Assembly (NCBI RefSeq): GCF_008693385.1
Contig: NZ_CP044067.1
Coordinates: 620,001 to 684,000 of the forward strand
Reading direction: 5' to 3'
Length of the DNA stretch: 64,000 nucleotides
DNA from: Cupriavidus pauculus
Lineage (GTDB): Bacteria > Pseudomonadota > Gammaproteobacteria > Burkholderiales > Burkholderiaceae
Shown piece by piece: positions 7,880-17,815 of this stretch. Position 1 is the stretch's first letter. Each line of letters starts with the position of its first letter. The position numbers and the translations under genes are program-made. The notes under the pieces were generated by a model. It had not been told where the DNA came from, searched no databases, and saw only the letters and a program-made list of their open reading frames with translations.

Positions 7880-10800
7880 TCATGTCCGGCGCTTGAGTGC
7901 CCCACGCTTACGTATCAGCAGGTACACCGCCGGGACCACAAACAGGGAAAGCAATGGCGCGGTCACCATGCCGCCGACCATCGGGGCGGCAATACGCTGC
8001 ATGACCTCCGAGCCCGTGCCATGCGACCACATGATGGGAATGAGGCCAGCGAGAATGACCGCGACCGTCATGGCTTTGGGACGGACACGCTGCACCGCGC
8101 CTTCCTGAATGGCTTCCAGCAGCATGGGCAGGTTTGCTTCGCCGCTCGCTTCGCGCACGCGCCAGGCTTGCTTGAGGTAGAGCAGCATGATCACGCCGAA
8201 CTCGGCCGCCACGCCGGCCAATGCGATGAAGCCGACCACGCCCGCAACCGACAAGTTGTAGCCAAGCCCATAGAGCAGCCAGAAGCCGCCGATCAGCGCC
8301 AGCGGCAACGTACCCATGATCAGCAGCGCTTCATCCAGACGGCCGAACACCAGATAGAGCAGGACGAAGATGATCAGCAGCGTGAACGGCACCACCACCT
8401 TCAGCTTTGCGGTGGCCCGCTCCAGGTATTCGAACTGCCCCGACCAGCTGAGGGAATAGCCCGCTGGCATTGGCACCGCCTTTGCCACGACTGCCTGCAT
8501 GTCATGGACCGCCGAACGCAGATCGCGTCCGCGGATGTCGACGTAGATCCAGCCGGAGAGCCGCGCGTTTTCGCTGCGCAGCATCGGCGGGCCTTGCACC
8601 ACCTCGAGGCGTGCCACGTCGGACAGGGTGATCTGCTGCCCGCGATCCGTGACGATGGGCAACGCGCGCAATTGCTCCACCGAATCGCGGTAATCGCGTG
8701 GGTAACGGACATTGATTGGAAAGCGCGCCAATCCGTCGACCACTTCCCCGACGTTGTCGCCACCGACCGCCGAGGACACGATGCTCTGGACGTTGTCGAT
8801 ATTGAGGCCATAGCGGCCCGCCGCCATCCGGTCGATATCGACGTCGATATAGCGCCCGCCAGACAGACGCTCGGCCAATGCAGAGGTGACACCCGGAACG
8901 GTTTTCACGGCTTCCTCGATGCGCGTGGCAAGCCGATCGATCTCCTTCAGGTCCGTGCCCGCCACCTTGATGCCCACGGGGCTCTTGATGCCGGTGGCCA
9001 GCATGTCGATCCGGTTGCGGATCGGCGGTACCCAGATGTTCGACAGGCCCGGCACCTTCACCACGCGATCGAGTTCTTCGACGAGCCTGTCCGGCGTCAT
9101 GCCGGCGCGCCATTGATCCCGCGGCTTGAACTGGATCGTGGTTTCGAACATCTCCAGCGGCGCGGGATCGGTGGCGGAGTCCGCGCGGCCCGCCTTGCCG
9201 AACACGGTGGCAACTTCTGGCACGGTCTTGATCAGCCTGTCCGTCTGCTGGAGCAATTGCGCGGCCTTGCCCGCGGAAAGGCCGGGCAGCGCGGAGGGCA
9301 TGAACAGCAGGTCACCCTCGTCGAGAGGCGGCATGAACTCGCCGCCGACGCGCGAGATCGGCCAGGCGGTCGCGGCCAGCAGAACCGCTGCGATGGCTAC
9401 CGTGGTCTTCGGATAGGTCAGCACCTTGGCCAGCATTGGCTGGTAGGCACGTATCAGCCACCGGTTGAGCGGATTGGACTGTTCGCGCGGAATCCTGCCC
9501 CGGATCATATAGCCCATCAATACGGGCACCAGGGTCACCGACAACCCCGCGGCTGCGGCCATCGAGTACGTCTTGGTGAAGGCCAGCGGCGAGAACAGCC
9601 GCCCCTCCTGCGCTTCCAGCGTGAATACCGGCACAAAGGAGAGTGTGATGATCAGCAGCGAAAAGAACAGCGCAGGACCCACCTCCGCCGCCGATTCTCC
9701 GATCACACGCCAGCGCTCCTCCCCGGAGAGTGCCCTGCCGGGATGGTCCGCATGCCAGTGTTCGAGGTGCTTGTGCGCATTCTCGATCATGACGACCGCG
9801 GCATCGACCATCGCGCCGATGGCAATAGCGATGCCCCCCAGCGACATGATGTTTGCATTGACGCCCTGATAGCGCATGACCAGGAACGCGGCTAGCACGC
9901 CCAACGGCAGCGAAACGATGGCTACCAGTGCCGAGCGCAGGTGGAACAGGAAGATCAGACAGACCAGCGCAACGACGATGAACTCTTCGACGAGCTTGTG
10001 CGTCAGATTGTCCACCGCACGATGGATCAGCGACGAGCGGTCGTACGTGGCGACGATCTCGACGCCTGCCGGCAGGCTCTTCTGGAGCTCGGCAAGCCTG
10101 GCCTTGACTGCCTCGATGGTTTCCAGCGCGTTCTTGCCCGAGCGCATCACGATGACACCGCCGGCGACCTCGCCTTCGCCATCGAGCTCGGCGATACCGC
10201 GCCGCAACTCGGGACCGAACTGTACCGTGGCCACATCGCCGAGCCGTACAGGAATGCCGGCTTCGCGGGTCACAAGCGGAATCTGCCGGAAATCATCGAG
10301 CGTCTTCAGATACCCCGACGCTCTGACCGCATATTCGGCCTCGCCAAGTTCAAGCACCGAGCCGCCGGCCTCCTGGTTGGCCCCCTTCAAGGCCTCCAGG
10401 ATCCTCGACTGGGGGATGTTGTAGGCGCGCAGCTTGTCCGGCTGCAATACGACCTGGTACTGCTTCACCATGCCGCCGATGGGGGCCACCTCGGCGACAT
10501 TGGGCAGCGACTTCAACTCGAAGCGCAGGAACCAGTCCTGCAGCGCGCGGAGTTGCGAGAGGTCGTGCCGCCCGGTCTTGTCCACCAGCGCGTACTCGTA
10601 GATCCAGCCGACGCCGGTGGCATCCGGCCCCAGCGCCGGTTTGGCCGCCGCCGGCAAGCGTGACTGCACCTGATTCAGGTACTCCAGCACGCGCGAGCGC
10701 GCCCAGTACGGGTCGGTGCCGTCCTCGAACAGGACGTAGACGAACGAGTCTCCGAAGAAAGAGTATCCGCGTACGGTCCTGGCCCCTGGCACGGACAGCA

Positions 10801-11017
10801 TGGTCGTGGTCAGCGGATAGGTGACCTGGTTTTCGACCAGTTGCGGTGCCTGCCCGGGAAATGGCGTGCGGATGATCACCTGCACATCGGAGAGGTCTGG
10901 CAACGCGTCCAGCGGCGTGCTGCGCACCGCCCACAGCCCCCACGCCGTGAGCATGACCGTGGCCAGCAGCACCAGGAAGCGATTGCGTATCGACGCCAGG
11001 ATGATGCGCGCGATCAT
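7880..11017 (-). CDS. cusA: CusA-type Cu(I)/Ag(I) RND efflux pump
   Basis: This 1045-residue heavy-metal RND inner membrane pump exports monovalent copper and silver through a CusCBA complex using proton motive force. The N-terminus [23 protein letters not shown] and the TM4 segment [16 protein letters not shown] are typical. The three methionines that bind metal in E. coli CusA (M573, M623, M672) each have a counterpart, in [18 protein letters not shown] and NRIDMLATG. This makes the copper/silver assignment firmer than CzcA (zinc/cobalt). It overlaps the CusB-like gene by 4 bp (ATGA) and is the last gene of the leftward operon. Confidence 0.93.
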   Translation of the reverse strand: MIARIILASIRNRFLVLLATVMLTAWGLWAVRSTPLDALPDLSDVQVIIRTPFPGQAPQLVENQVTYPLTTTMLSVPGARTVRGYSFFGDSFVYVLFEDGTDPYWARSRVLEYLNQVQSRLPAAAKPALGPDATGVGWIYEYALVDKTGRHDLSQLRALQDWFLRFELKSLPNVAEVAPIGGMVKQYQVVLQPDKLRAYNIPQSRILEALKGANQEAGGSVLELGEAEYAVRASGYLKTLDDFRQIPLVTREAGIPVRLGDVATVQFGPELRRGIAELDGEGEVAGGVIVMRSGKNALETIEAVKARLAELQKSLPAGVEIVATYDRSSLIHRAVDNLTHKLVEEFIVVALVCLIFLFHLRSALVAIVSLPLGVLAAFLVMRYQGVNANIMSLGGIAIAIGAMVDAAVVMIENAHKHLEHWHADHPGRALSGEERWRVIGESAAEVGPALFFSLLIITLSFVPVFTLEAQEGRLFSPLAFTKTYSMAAAAGLSVTLVPVLMGYMIRGRIPREQSNPLNRWLIRAYQPMLAKVLTYPKTTVAIAAVLLAATAWPISRVGGEFMPPLDEGDLLFMPSALPGLSAGKAAQLLQQTDRLIKTVPEVATVFGKAGRADSATDPAPLEMFETTIQFKPRDQWRAGMTPDRLVEELDRVVKVPGLSNIWVPPIRNRIDMLATGIKSPVGIKVAGTDLKEIDRLATRIEEAVKTVPGVTSALAERLSGGRYIDVDIDRMAAGRYGLNIDNVQSIVSSAVGGDNVGEVVDGLARFPINVRYPRDYRDSVEQLRALPIVTDRGQQITLSDVARLEVVQGPPMLRSENARLSGWIYVDIRGRDLRSAVHDMQAVVAKAVPMPAGYSLSWSGQFEYLERATAKLKVVVPFTLLIIFVLLYLVFGRLDEALLIMGTLPLALIGGFWLLYGLGYNLSVAGVVGFIALAGVAAEFGVIMLLYLKQAWRVREASGEANLPMLLEAIQEGAVQRVRPKAMTVAVILAGLIPIMWSHGTGSEVMQRIAAPMVGGMVTAPLLSLFVVPAVYLLIRKRGALKRRT

Positions 11018-12543
11018 GGCTTGGCTCCTTCGGCACCGGCCGGCTGTACCGACGATAGCGTGGCGGCACCGTCCTGGCCCTGGCTAAAACGGAACCGGAT
11101 GCGGTCGCCGGGCTTCAACCCCCTGAGCATCGCAGGATCGTGCGCGGCGAAATCCATCGTCATCGCACCCCAGTGCGCCGAAGGAATCGGTCCATGCGAA
11201 ATCGTCAGGCCCGCGGCGTTCACGGCTTCGATGCGACCGATCCCCTCGTGCTCCGGCATCGCGGCGGCGGGCGCGGAGGGATCGGCCGGCGATGCCAGCC
11301 GGCCCGAGGTGCCGCGCAGGCTGGCTTCGGAATCGATCAGGAACTGGCCCGACGTCACCACCTTTTGCCCGGCCTTCAGTCCGGCGACGACTTCGGTCAT
11401 GCCATCGGATTCCTGACCGGTGCGGATTTCCGTGGCCACATAACCTTGCGGCCCCGCATCGACCATCACGACGTTGCGCTGGCCCGTACGAATCACGGCC
11501 TCGGATGGAATCTGCAGTACGTCCTGGCGATCGCCGCCGTCGAACCGCACGCTGGCGAACATGCCGGGCACCAGCCGGTGTTGCGGGTTGGGCAGGACGA
11601 TGCGTACCTTGAGGGTGCGCGTGGCGGAGTTGACGTCGGGCAGGATCGCATCCACCTTCCCGTTCACGGGTGCCGTGGCGGCGGCGACCGATACCGTGAC
11701 CGATTGTCCCGGTGCGATACGGCGCGCCTGTGCTTCCGGCACTTCGGCGATCACCCAGACCTGACCGAGATCCGCCAACCGGAAAAGTGTCATGCCTGGG
11801 GTGACCGTCATGCCTTCGCGCACGGCGATCTCGGTGACAACGCCGTCCAGCGGGCTGACGATGCCCTGCCCCGTCTGCAGTGTGCCCGAACGGGCGACGG
11901 CATCGGCTTGCCCCGGCGTCATGCCGGCCTGCCGCATGCGCGCTTTTGCCGCATCCGCGAGGTCCCCCTGCAAGCCGCGAGGCATGCGGGCAACGGCCAG
12001 GTACTCCTCCTGCACCGCCACCCAGTCGGGCGCATAGACCGTGATCAGCGTCTGCCCCTTTCGGACGGCATCGAGCGTGGCTCGCACGCCCACATGCTGC
12101 ACGAAGCCGGTGGTGCGTGCCTGGATCACCTGGATGCTGCGCTCATCGATTACGACATTGCCTGGTGCCTCGAGCGTGGCGCCCATGCGACCGGTCTGGA
12201 CTTCGACGGTGCGAATGCCCAGGTTCTGCGTCACGCGACTGTCGATGGAGACGCCGCTGCCGCCGGCGTCGCCGCCGTCGGCATAGACCGGTACCAGTTG
12301 CATGTCCATGAACGGCGATTTTCCAGGCTTGTCGAAGCGCTGGCCGGGCACCATCGGGTCGTGCCAATAGAGCACCCTTTTGCCCGTTTGCGGATCGGTA
12401 TCGCCGGTTTTCGCCATCGCGCCCGTCGCCGGTTCGCCATGCATCGTCGACGTGCCCTGCGCAACACCGAAGCGATAGCCGGCATATCCGGCCGCACCGA
12501 TCATGACCACGCACGCAGCGGCAAGTTTCAGTCGCGGGTTCAT
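11014..12543 (-). CDS. cusB: CusB-type periplasmic adaptor with fused CusF-like metallochaperone domain
   Basis: This 509-residue adaptor links CusA to CusC. After an N-terminal membrane anchor comes [19 protein letters not shown] and [14 protein letters not shown], the metal-binding N-terminus whose methionines correspond to Cu(I) ligands in E. coli CusB. The barrel-sandwich and beta-barrel domains follow to about residue 420. The last 75 residues form a CusF-like OB-fold domain with [18 protein letters not shown], matching the His, Trp, Met and Met set of CusF. In E. coli CusF is a separate protein. The gene overlaps its neighbours by 4 bp on both sides, showing a tightly coupled operon. 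Confidence 0.92.
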   Translation of the reverse strand: MNPRLKLAAACVVMIGAAGYAGYRFGVAQGTSTMHGEPATGAMAKTGDTDPQTGKRVLYWHDPMVPGQRFDKPGKSPFMDMQLVPVYADGGDAGGSGVSIDSRVTQNLGIRTVEVQTGRMGATLEAPGNVVIDERSIQVIQARTTGFVQHVGVRATLDAVRKGQTLITVYAPDWVAVQEEYLAVARMPRGLQGDLADAAKARMRQAGMTPGQADAVARSGTLQTGQGIVSPLDGVVTEIAVREGMTVTPGMTLFRLADLGQVWVIAEVPEAQARRIAPGQSVTVSVAAATAPVNGKVDAILPDVNSATRTLKVRIVLPNPQHRLVPGMFASVRFDGGDRQDVLQIPSEAVIRTGQRNVVMVDAGPQGYVATEIRTGQESDGMTEVVAGLKAGQKVVTSGQFLIDSEASLRGTSGRLASPADPSAPAAAMPEHEGIGRIEAVNAAGLTISHGPIPSAHWGAMTMDFAAHDPAMLRGLKPGDRIRFRFSQGQDGAATLSSVQPAGAEGAKP

Positions 12544-13841
12544 TTGAAGTCCTTGGAGGCTGGTTCGGTTTGTGCGGTGGGCAGTGGCGTCAGGAATGTC
12601 AGTTCGGCCCAGAGCCTCGTCGTGCGTCGTTCCAGGGTCAGCCGTTCCAGTGCCGTATCGATGGCGCGATGATTGGCCTCCGCCACCGCCAGCAGCGAAC
12701 CCGTGTTGGTGCGATAGGCTGTCAGGGCAGCTTCCGCCTGCGCATTGGCCAGCGGCAGCGTGGCGTCGTCATAGCGCTTGAGCCGTTCGAGGTTGCGGCG
12801 CAGTTCCGCGACGCGCGCGCCAACGACGGCGTCGGTATCGCGCTGGACAATCTCCGCTCTGGCGCGCGCCTCGGTGGCCTGCGCGAGTCGCGCGGACACT
12901 TCACGATCCTGGCGGTTTGCACGATCCCACGGTAGCGGGAAGCTCACGTTGATCGAGGCCAGGTTGGAGTAGGCCGAGCCGCGCTGGCTATACATCAGCT
13001 CGACGCTGATATCGGGCTTGCGCGCTTCCGTCGCCAGGCGTACCTCGCTCTCTGCAAGTGTCACGTCGCGCTGCGCCGCGGCGATTTCCGGCACGCTGTC
13101 ATAACGCGCACGGACGAGTTGCTCGACACGATCCGGGACGCCGAGGGCCGGGGGATCGCCGAGCGGGCGCGTGGCGTCCGCGCCGATCCAGCGCGAGAGA
13201 TTGACGGTGGCAGCATCGAGCACCGCCTGATTTTCGCTTTCGCGGTCCTGCAACTTCTGCACTTCCAGTTGGGCGGACAGTACGTCGGCGCGCGTGCCGC
13301 GGCCGCCGCGATAGGCAGCGTTGGCGGCTTCAAGTGCGAGGTTCAGTGGGTGCGCGTGGTGGCCAAGCAGGGCTCGCGCCCGCTCCGCGTACCAGCGATC
13401 GATCCAGGCGGCGACGGCGCTGCGCTGAACATTGGTCACGCCGACGATGCGCCGCGCATCGGCGGAATCGGCCTCGGCCTCGAACCTTGCAGTGCGTGCC
13501 CGTCGCTTGTCGGCGCGCGTGAATTCCTGCAGGACGCTGATCGACCGCGTGGTCATGGAGTCTCGGCTCAGTGAGCCGCTGTCCGAACCGCTGACGGGGA
13601 CATCGTTCAGCCCGACCTTCAGAATCGGATCGGGTAACTGGCCCGCGGCGACGGACTGCTGCACGGCCGCTTCGATGGCGCCGTGCGAGTTCTCGGCATC
13701 CTGCGCACGCGCCGAGGCCAGCGCGGCGGCTTCTTCAATGGATAACGCGGGGGCGGCAAGCGGGGGCGCGGCAAGCGCCACCGACATGCCGAGGGTGGAC
13801 GCACATAAGAGCGCCAGCCTCAGGCAACGAGGGAATAACAT
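12540..13841 (-). CDS. cusC: CusC-type outer membrane efflux protein (TolC family)
   Basis: The frame opens at 13865, but ATG 13841 is preferred because GGAGGCTTT lies directly upstream and the product then begins with a signal peptide (CLRLALLCASTLGMSVALAAP). The 433-residue protein has two TolC/OEP repeats of long alpha-helices, with GQLPDPILKVGLNDVPV near the start and RGTRADVLSAQLEVQKLQDRE in the first repeat. It lacks a lipobox cysteine, unlike E. coli CusC. It should form the outer membrane channel of the Cus complex. It is followed with ATGA overlap by the cusB-like gene. Confidence 0.88.
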   Translation of the reverse strand: MLFPRCLRLALLCASTLGMSVALAAPPLAAPALSIEEAAALASARAQDAENSHGAIEAAVQQSVAAGQLPDPILKVGLNDVPVSGSDSGSLSRDSMTTRSISVLQEFTRADKRRARTARFEAEADSADARRIVGVTNVQRSAVAAWIDRWYAERARALLGHHAHPLNLALEAANAAYRGGRGTRADVLSAQLEVQKLQDRESENQAVLDAATVNLSRWIGADATRPLGDPPALGVPDRVEQLVRARYDSVPEIAAAQRDVTLAESEVRLATEARKPDISVELMYSQRGSAYSNLASINVSFPLPWDRANRQDREVSARLAQATEARARAEIVQRDTDAVVGARVAELRRNLERLKRYDDATLPLANAQAEAALTAYRTNTGSLLAVAEANHRAIDTALERLTLERRTTRLWAELTFLTPLPTAQTEPASKDFK

Positions 13842-13913
13842 AAAGCCTCCGGAAACGACGACCACCGCTCCCTCGGTACAGGGAGCGAGACGAATGTGGC
13901 GTAGCTTCGGAGG

Positions 13914-14315
13914 CTAGGTGCGCAAACAGCAGTGGAGAATGGCGTGCGGAGGCGGCGGTGCACGCGGCTGGTGCTTCGCGCGCAGTGCGAAGATCGGCGC
14001 GGCGTCCAGCATGGGGGGCTCGACGACGATGCTCGCGAGAACCGGGATGAATGCGGGAATCTGCGGCGCGGCGTGGTCGGCGTGCTTCGTATCGGCCTGA
14101 CAATGGCCCATACAAAGCGCCTTTTGGCTGTCGCCCGGCACGGCATCCTGTTCGGCCATATCGGCGCAGGACACCATGGCTTCCATCGGCGCCTGTTCCA
14201 TTGGCTTGCTCGCGCCCATATTGCAGGCGTAAGCGGCCGTTGCCAGTTGCACTGACAGAAAGACAACCACAAGGAATCCGGCAACCCAAGGATGCCGGCG
14301 GGCCAGTTCACGCAC
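13914..14315 (-). CDS. Small Cys/Met/His-rich exported protein before cusC (CusD/SilD position)
   Basis: The open frame extends upstream to 14423, but an intrinsic terminator at 14362-14400 lies inside that extension, so a start downstream of it is needed. GTG 14315 is the best candidate and gives 133 residues; its ribosome binding site is weak. A single hydrophobic segment (WVAGFLVVVFLSVQLATAAYA) acts as signal peptide or anchor. It is followed by a segment rich in Met, Cys and His (MEAMVSCADMAEQ, ALCMGHCQADTKHADH) fit for soft metal binding. It is the first gene of the Cus operon, in the position of cusD/silD in metal-resistant Cupriavidus. Function is unproven. Confidence 0.6.
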   Translation of the reverse strand: MRELARRHPWVAGFLVVVFLSVQLATAAYACNMGASKPMEQAPMEAMVSCADMAEQDAVPGDSQKALCMGHCQADTKHADHAAPQIPAFIPVLASIVVEPPMLDAAPIFALRAKHQPRAPPPPHAILHCCLRT

Positions 14316-14361
14316 AATCGTCGAGGAAATCGGGACAGCGCCAAGCTTACCCGTTTTTGGC

Positions 14362-14400
14362 AAAAAAGGGGGCGGCAGCCAATGGCCGATTCCCGCCCCC
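14362..14400 (-). terminator. Intrinsic terminator of the lipoprotein hydrolase gene
   Basis: On the minus strand GGGGGCGG (14393-14400) pairs perfectly with CCGCCCCC (14368-14375) and runs directly into six T residues (14362-14367). It lies 34 bp past the stop codon of the gene ending at 14434 and separates that gene from the Cus operon. Confidence 0.85.
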
Positions 14401-14406
14401 GATGGC

Positions 14407-14437
14407 CAACGGTCAACAGTCAACGGTCAACGGTCAA
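14407..14437. repeat. Tandem 7-bp repeat (CAACGGT) over the stop codon
   Basis: Four near-identical copies of CAACGGT follow one another between the terminator and the lipoprotein gene, with one copy reading CAACAGT. The last, partial copy contains the TGA stop (14434-14436). Copy number could vary between strains. Confidence 0.7.
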
Positions 14438-16602
14438 GGCAAGATCGGATTCGCCGTGGCCCGCGCGATGATCGCATCGGCATCGCGCTGCAGCAGGAAC
14501 CGCTGCGCGACCAGATCGTTGGCGGCCGACGTGACCGCCGCCACATACCCTGCCTGATTGCCATAGAGCGATTCCAGCGATGGCCGGCCGTCTCCGGCCG
14601 CGATGCGTGCCGCGTCCGTCTTGTGGAACGGGATGAACGCGCCCGTCAGGTTCGACAGATCGACGATGCCCGGCGTGGCCACATAGTTGAACTCGATGCT
14701 GGTCCCGACCGGCACGCGTGCTTCCACGCTACGGATGCCCGCGCGCGGAATGCCCGTCGACGCGTCCACCTGCGGCACGAGTATCGCGTAGTCGTGATTG
14801 AGGTTCGTCGGTGGCAGGATCGTGGCGATGCCCGATTCGTCCTGCCGACGGTACTGCGGACCGAAGTCGAGCAGCGAATAGCCGTTGTATCGCGCCAGGT
14901 ACTGGAAATCCGGAATCGCGGTACCGCCGGAGACGGGCCACGTCAGTCCCTTCATGACCGGAAACGCCACCGAACCCGGCTGCACCAGCGTGCCGTCGGC
15001 AAGCTTCGGCACCTGACTCGCGGGCGGTGCCACGCCGCGCACGACCCAGTCCTCCAGATCGAGGAACAGCGCGCGGAACGTGTCGTTGTGATGGATCACG
15101 GTGCCCGCCGGATAGACGTTGCGCGACGGGGCGAACGCGATGCTCGCGGTACCGCCCGCGCCGCCATGCTGCGTCCCCGTGTAGTAGTAGATGCGCGCGT
15201 TGTCGGGCTGCGTCAGATCTTTGGTGCCATTGGCATCGGTCAGCACGGGCGAGCCCTGCAGTTGCCAGAACTCGGTGCCGGACAGGCCGAGGAAGAACTT
15301 CGGGCAGGTATTGGTCGCCGAGCAGCGCGCCATGACACCGCCACGCTGGCCCGAGATGTCATCGACGTAGTCCTTGTCGAGTCCGCGCGGCGCGGTCTGG
15401 CCGAATGCCGTATGGTCGGTACGCAGGCCACCGCCGCCGCCGGGCACCGCAAAGCGCGTATTGACGTTGGTCTGCCGCGCGGCCACATGCGCATAGATCC
15501 CGTCGAAGACCTTGCCGCCGTCGAGCGCCTGATTGAAGCCCAGATGCAGGAACGTCTTCATCGCATTGCCCGACTGCGATGTGCCCTGCCCGATCGTATT
15601 GGTAATGCGCCCCGCCACCGGATTCGGCGTACCGGCGCTGTCGGCCGTCTTGCCGCGGAAGAAGCTCACCGTATCGCGCAGCGCGGCCAGGCCCACGCCC
15701 ATGACCTTCGGATCCTTGGCCACGTACACGAGTTCGTAGAGGTAGGCCGGATCGAAACCGCCGCGCAGGCAGATGCTGGCCGGGTCCGGCGTGCCCGGGA
15801 ATGGATGGGTGCCCGCATCGCATGTGGCGAACTTCCAGTCGCCGGCGGGAATGGGCACGCGCGCGTCGGTCTCGTTCGCGCGGCGCGTGAGCGAGTAACC
15901 GGGCAGCGTGTTGTCGAGGCTCGCCGGTGCGTACGGGAGCATGGTCCCGTTGAAGACGCCGCCCGGCAATGTCATGGACGGCGACGCGGCGGCCGGCACG
16001 AGTTCGCTGCGGTAGGGTCCGGTAATCGACGTGCCATCGGCGTTCTTCGCCACGGGCACCGTTACGGTCAGCCGCGCGGCGCTGGACTTCGGCACATCGC
16101 CCTGCCACGCCGAATACAGCAGTACATAGCCGCGCTCGAGATACACCGCATCGCTCGGCGTGGTCGCCGGGTTGACCATCGTCAGGATATTGCCGCGATT
16201 CGGCGCATCGTAGCGCAGCACGCCGCTGGCCTTGCTCATGTCCTTCGGCTTGAGCATCACGAAGTCCGCGGTGTACTCGACCATGCCGTTGGCATTGACC
16301 GGCGCAAGCGCGAGGTCCTGGATGATCGCGTTCTTCGGGTCCCTGGGATCGACTTCGCCGCTGATGGTGCCGGTCAGTTGTTCGTATTGGCCCACGCCGC
16401 CGTAACTGCCGGGCATATCCTGCGTGGCCGTGATCTTCAGCGTCATCGACGGCGCTCGCGTCGTCGGCGTGCCGCCTCCGGGACTGCCGCCACCGCCGGC
16501 GCCGTTGTCATCGCTGCCGCCGCACGCGCCCAGCAACAGCGCTCCGGCAATCGTGCCCGCGAGCGCGCACGTCTTCCTCAGGTGTGTGAACACCTTCGCC
16601 AT
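14434..16602 (-). CDS. Lipoprotein with alpha/beta hydrolase domain (PF20091-like)
   Basis: This 722-residue protein starts MAKVFTHLRKTCALAGTIAGALLLGACGG, a lipoprotein signal with lipobox LGAC, so it is exported and lipid-anchored. A Gly/Ser/Pro linker (residues 28-47) precedes the body. The segment IGQGTSQSGNAMKTFLHLGFN, followed by KVFDGIYAHVAARQTNVNTRF, matches the alpha/beta hydrolase domain family PF20091, with Ser in GTSQSG as probable nucleophile. Substrates of this family are largely unknown. It is flanked by its own terminator at 14362 and by pssA upstream, and seems to be transcribed alone. Confidence 0.8.
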   Translation of the reverse strand: MAKVFTHLRKTCALAGTIAGALLLGACGGSDDNGAGGGGSPGGGTPTTRAPSMTLKITATQDMPGSYGGVGQYEQLTGTISGEVDPRDPKNAIIQDLALAPVNANGMVEYTADFVMLKPKDMSKASGVLRYDAPNRGNILTMVNPATTPSDAVYLERGYVLLYSAWQGDVPKSSAARLTVTVPVAKNADGTSITGPYRSELVPAAASPSMTLPGGVFNGTMLPYAPASLDNTLPGYSLTRRANETDARVPIPAGDWKFATCDAGTHPFPGTPDPASICLRGGFDPAYLYELVYVAKDPKVMGVGLAALRDTVSFFRGKTADSAGTPNPVAGRITNTIGQGTSQSGNAMKTFLHLGFNQALDGGKVFDGIYAHVAARQTNVNTRFAVPGGGGGLRTDHTAFGQTAPRGLDKDYVDDISGQRGGVMARCSATNTCPKFFLGLSGTEFWQLQGSPVLTDANGTKDLTQPDNARIYYYTGTQHGGAGGTASIAFAPSRNVYPAGTVIHHNDTFRALFLDLEDWVVRGVAPPASQVPKLADGTLVQPGSVAFPVMKGLTWPVSGGTAIPDFQYLARYNGYSLLDFGPQYRRQDESGIATILPPTNLNHDYAILVPQVDASTGIPRAGIRSVEARVPVGTSIEFNYVATPGIVDLSNLTGAFIPFHKTDAARIAAGDGRPSLESLYGNQAGYVAAVTSAANDLVAQRFLLQRDADAIIARATANPILP

Positions 16603-16703
16603 TTGATGTCTCCTCGTTCGTGGTTTCCGTTACGTGACGTCACCTTCGAACTGGAGTCTATGCGCAGCGAATTAAGCTGATAAATTGATTGTTTGGATGA
16701 ATT

Positions 16704-16720
16704 TATCGGAAAGACCGATA
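16704..16720 (-). terminator. Hairpin after pssA
   Basis: TATCGG and CCGATA pair around a 5-base loop (16704-16720), 8 bp past the pssA stop. In the minus direction the stem is followed by AAATTCATCC, so the T-run is poor. A second inverted repeat GATAAATT/AATTTATC (16679-16686, 16700-16707) overlaps it and could be an operator for the lipoprotein gene. Confidence 0.4.
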
Positions 16721-16727
16721 GCCACAA

Positions 16728-17360
16728 TCAGAACTTCGGAATCCGCAGCGTCTTGCTGATCATCAGCGAACCCGATAGGACGAACAGCAGCGCCATCGGA
16801 TGCAGCACGGCCGGGCCGAGTTGCCAGACGCCGCCGTAGAGCGCGTCGGCGAGCCGGCCCTCCGATGCGCACCATGCCAGCACGCCGGTCAACACGACGC
16901 TCGTGGGAATCGGCGTGCCTTCGAAGTACTTGACCTTGGCGGTGCCCGCGGAGAGCGTTTCGGCGGTGACGTTGAAGCGCGCGAGGCGGCTTACGCCGCA
17001 GCAGACGAAGTACGCGAGCGCGATCAGGTCCCACCCGCCGCGCATCCCGGCGGCGAATGCCAGCGTGGCGGGCGCCACGCCGAACGAGATGATGTCCGAC
17101 AGCGAATCGAGTTCGCGGCCCAGCGCGGAATGCGCGTGGCGCCAGCGCGCGATGCGGCCGTCGAGGACGTCGAAAATAAAAGCGGCCGGCGCAAACGCGG
17201 CGGCCACGTAGAAATGCATCAATGACGCTTCGGCGACGTAGAACATCGCGAAGAACACGGCGCCCATGCCGCATGCGGCGTTCGCCAGCGTGAAGAAGTC
17301 CGCCAGCTGCAGGTCGCGCAGCATCGAGAAGTGTCTGGGGCGCTCGGTCGAAGTCGTCAT
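16728..17360 (-). CDS. pssA: CDP-diacylglycerol-serine O-phosphatidyltransferase
   Basis: This 210-residue integral membrane enzyme makes phosphatidylserine, the precursor of phosphatidylethanolamine. The CDP-alcohol phosphotransferase signature DG(x)2AR(x)8G(x)3D(x)3D is complete in DGRIARWRHAHSALG followed by RELDSLSD. About six hydrophobic segments are visible, and the start MTTSTERPRHFSMLRDLQLADFFTLANAACG is typical for PssA. It lies just downstream of the ABM-fold gene in the same direction, with a 25-bp gap. The length is slightly below that of some Burkholderiaceae PssA proteins. Confidence 0.88.
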   Translation of the reverse strand: MTTSTERPRHFSMLRDLQLADFFTLANAACGMGAVFFAMFYVAEASLMHFYVAAAFAPAAFIFDVLDGRIARWRHAHSALGRELDSLSDIISFGVAPATLAFAAGMRGGWDLIALAYFVCCGVSRLARFNVTAETLSAGTAKVKYFEGTPIPTSVVLTGVLAWCASEGRLADALYGGVWQLGPAVLHPMALLFVLSGSLMISKTLRIPKF

Positions 17361-17385
17361 GGCTGTCCGGAATCGGCCGCGGCGA

Positions 17386-17676
17386 TCAGACCACGGTGGT
17401 TACGTGATAGACGTTGGGCGGCGCGGCAAACGAATCGCCGACCAGCTTGCGCCACGTCTGAAAGTCCTCCGATTCGCGGAAATGCACCATATGGTCTTCC
17501 ACGGTCTCCCAGCCGACCACGAGCATGTACTGCTGCGGCTGCTCGATCGAGCGCTGCAGGTTCATGCTGTGGCAACCGCGCGCGCGTGCGAACAGCGGCT
17601 TGGCCTGGACGACGCCCGCTTCGAACTGCGCCTCCATGCCGGGCTTGACGGTGATCTGTGCGATTTCGTGAATCAT
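17386..17676 (-). CDS. Antibiotic biosynthesis monooxygenase (ABM) fold protein
   Basis: The 96-residue protein starts at ATG 17676; the frame is longer, but the family begins as here with MIHEIAQITVKPGMEAQFEAGV. The pattern LFARARGCHSMNLQRSIEQPQQYMLVVGWETVEDHMVHFRES is characteristic of ABM ferredoxin-fold dimers (PF03992). Such proteins act as small oxygenases or as accessory, stress-linked proteins; most are uncharacterised. It precedes pssA and is probably co-transcribed with it. Confidence 0.85.
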   Translation of the reverse strand: MIHEIAQITVKPGMEAQFEAGVVQAKPLFARARGCHSMNLQRSIEQPQQYMLVVGWETVEDHMVHFRESEDFQTWRKLVGDSFAAPPNVYHVTTVV

Positions 17677-17792
17677 GGTCTCGGTCTCTCTCGGTGAAAC
17701 GCCATGCAAGCGGCGTGCCGTGTACCTTAGCAGATCGCGGGCGACGATGTCGTGCCCCATTTGCCGTACCCGAGGCCGCACCTTACCTGTCG

Positions 17793-17804
17793 ATGTCGCG
17801 ACAT
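17793..17804. promoter_or_regulatory. Perfect 12-bp palindrome ATGTCGCGACAT
   Basis: A self-complementary 12-mer lies 11 bp past the DUF2127 stop codon and 117 bp before the ABM-fold gene. A related ATGTCG/CGACAT inverted repeat sits before the DUF2127 gene (18293-18312). It may be an operator for the ABM-pssA unit. Confidence 0.35.
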
Positions 17805-17815
17805 TTGAAAAATTT

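Noticed and set aside
7847..9895. A 682-residue open frame on the plus strand opposite the cusA-like gene
   Set aside because: It is antisense to a clear RND pump gene, has no family motifs, and its His/Arg/Gln/Asp-rich composition is typical of shadow frames in GC-rich DNA.
14316..14423. Longer start (TTG at 14423) for the Cus leader protein
   Set aside because: An intrinsic terminator and the heptamer repeat lie inside this extension, so it is not coding.
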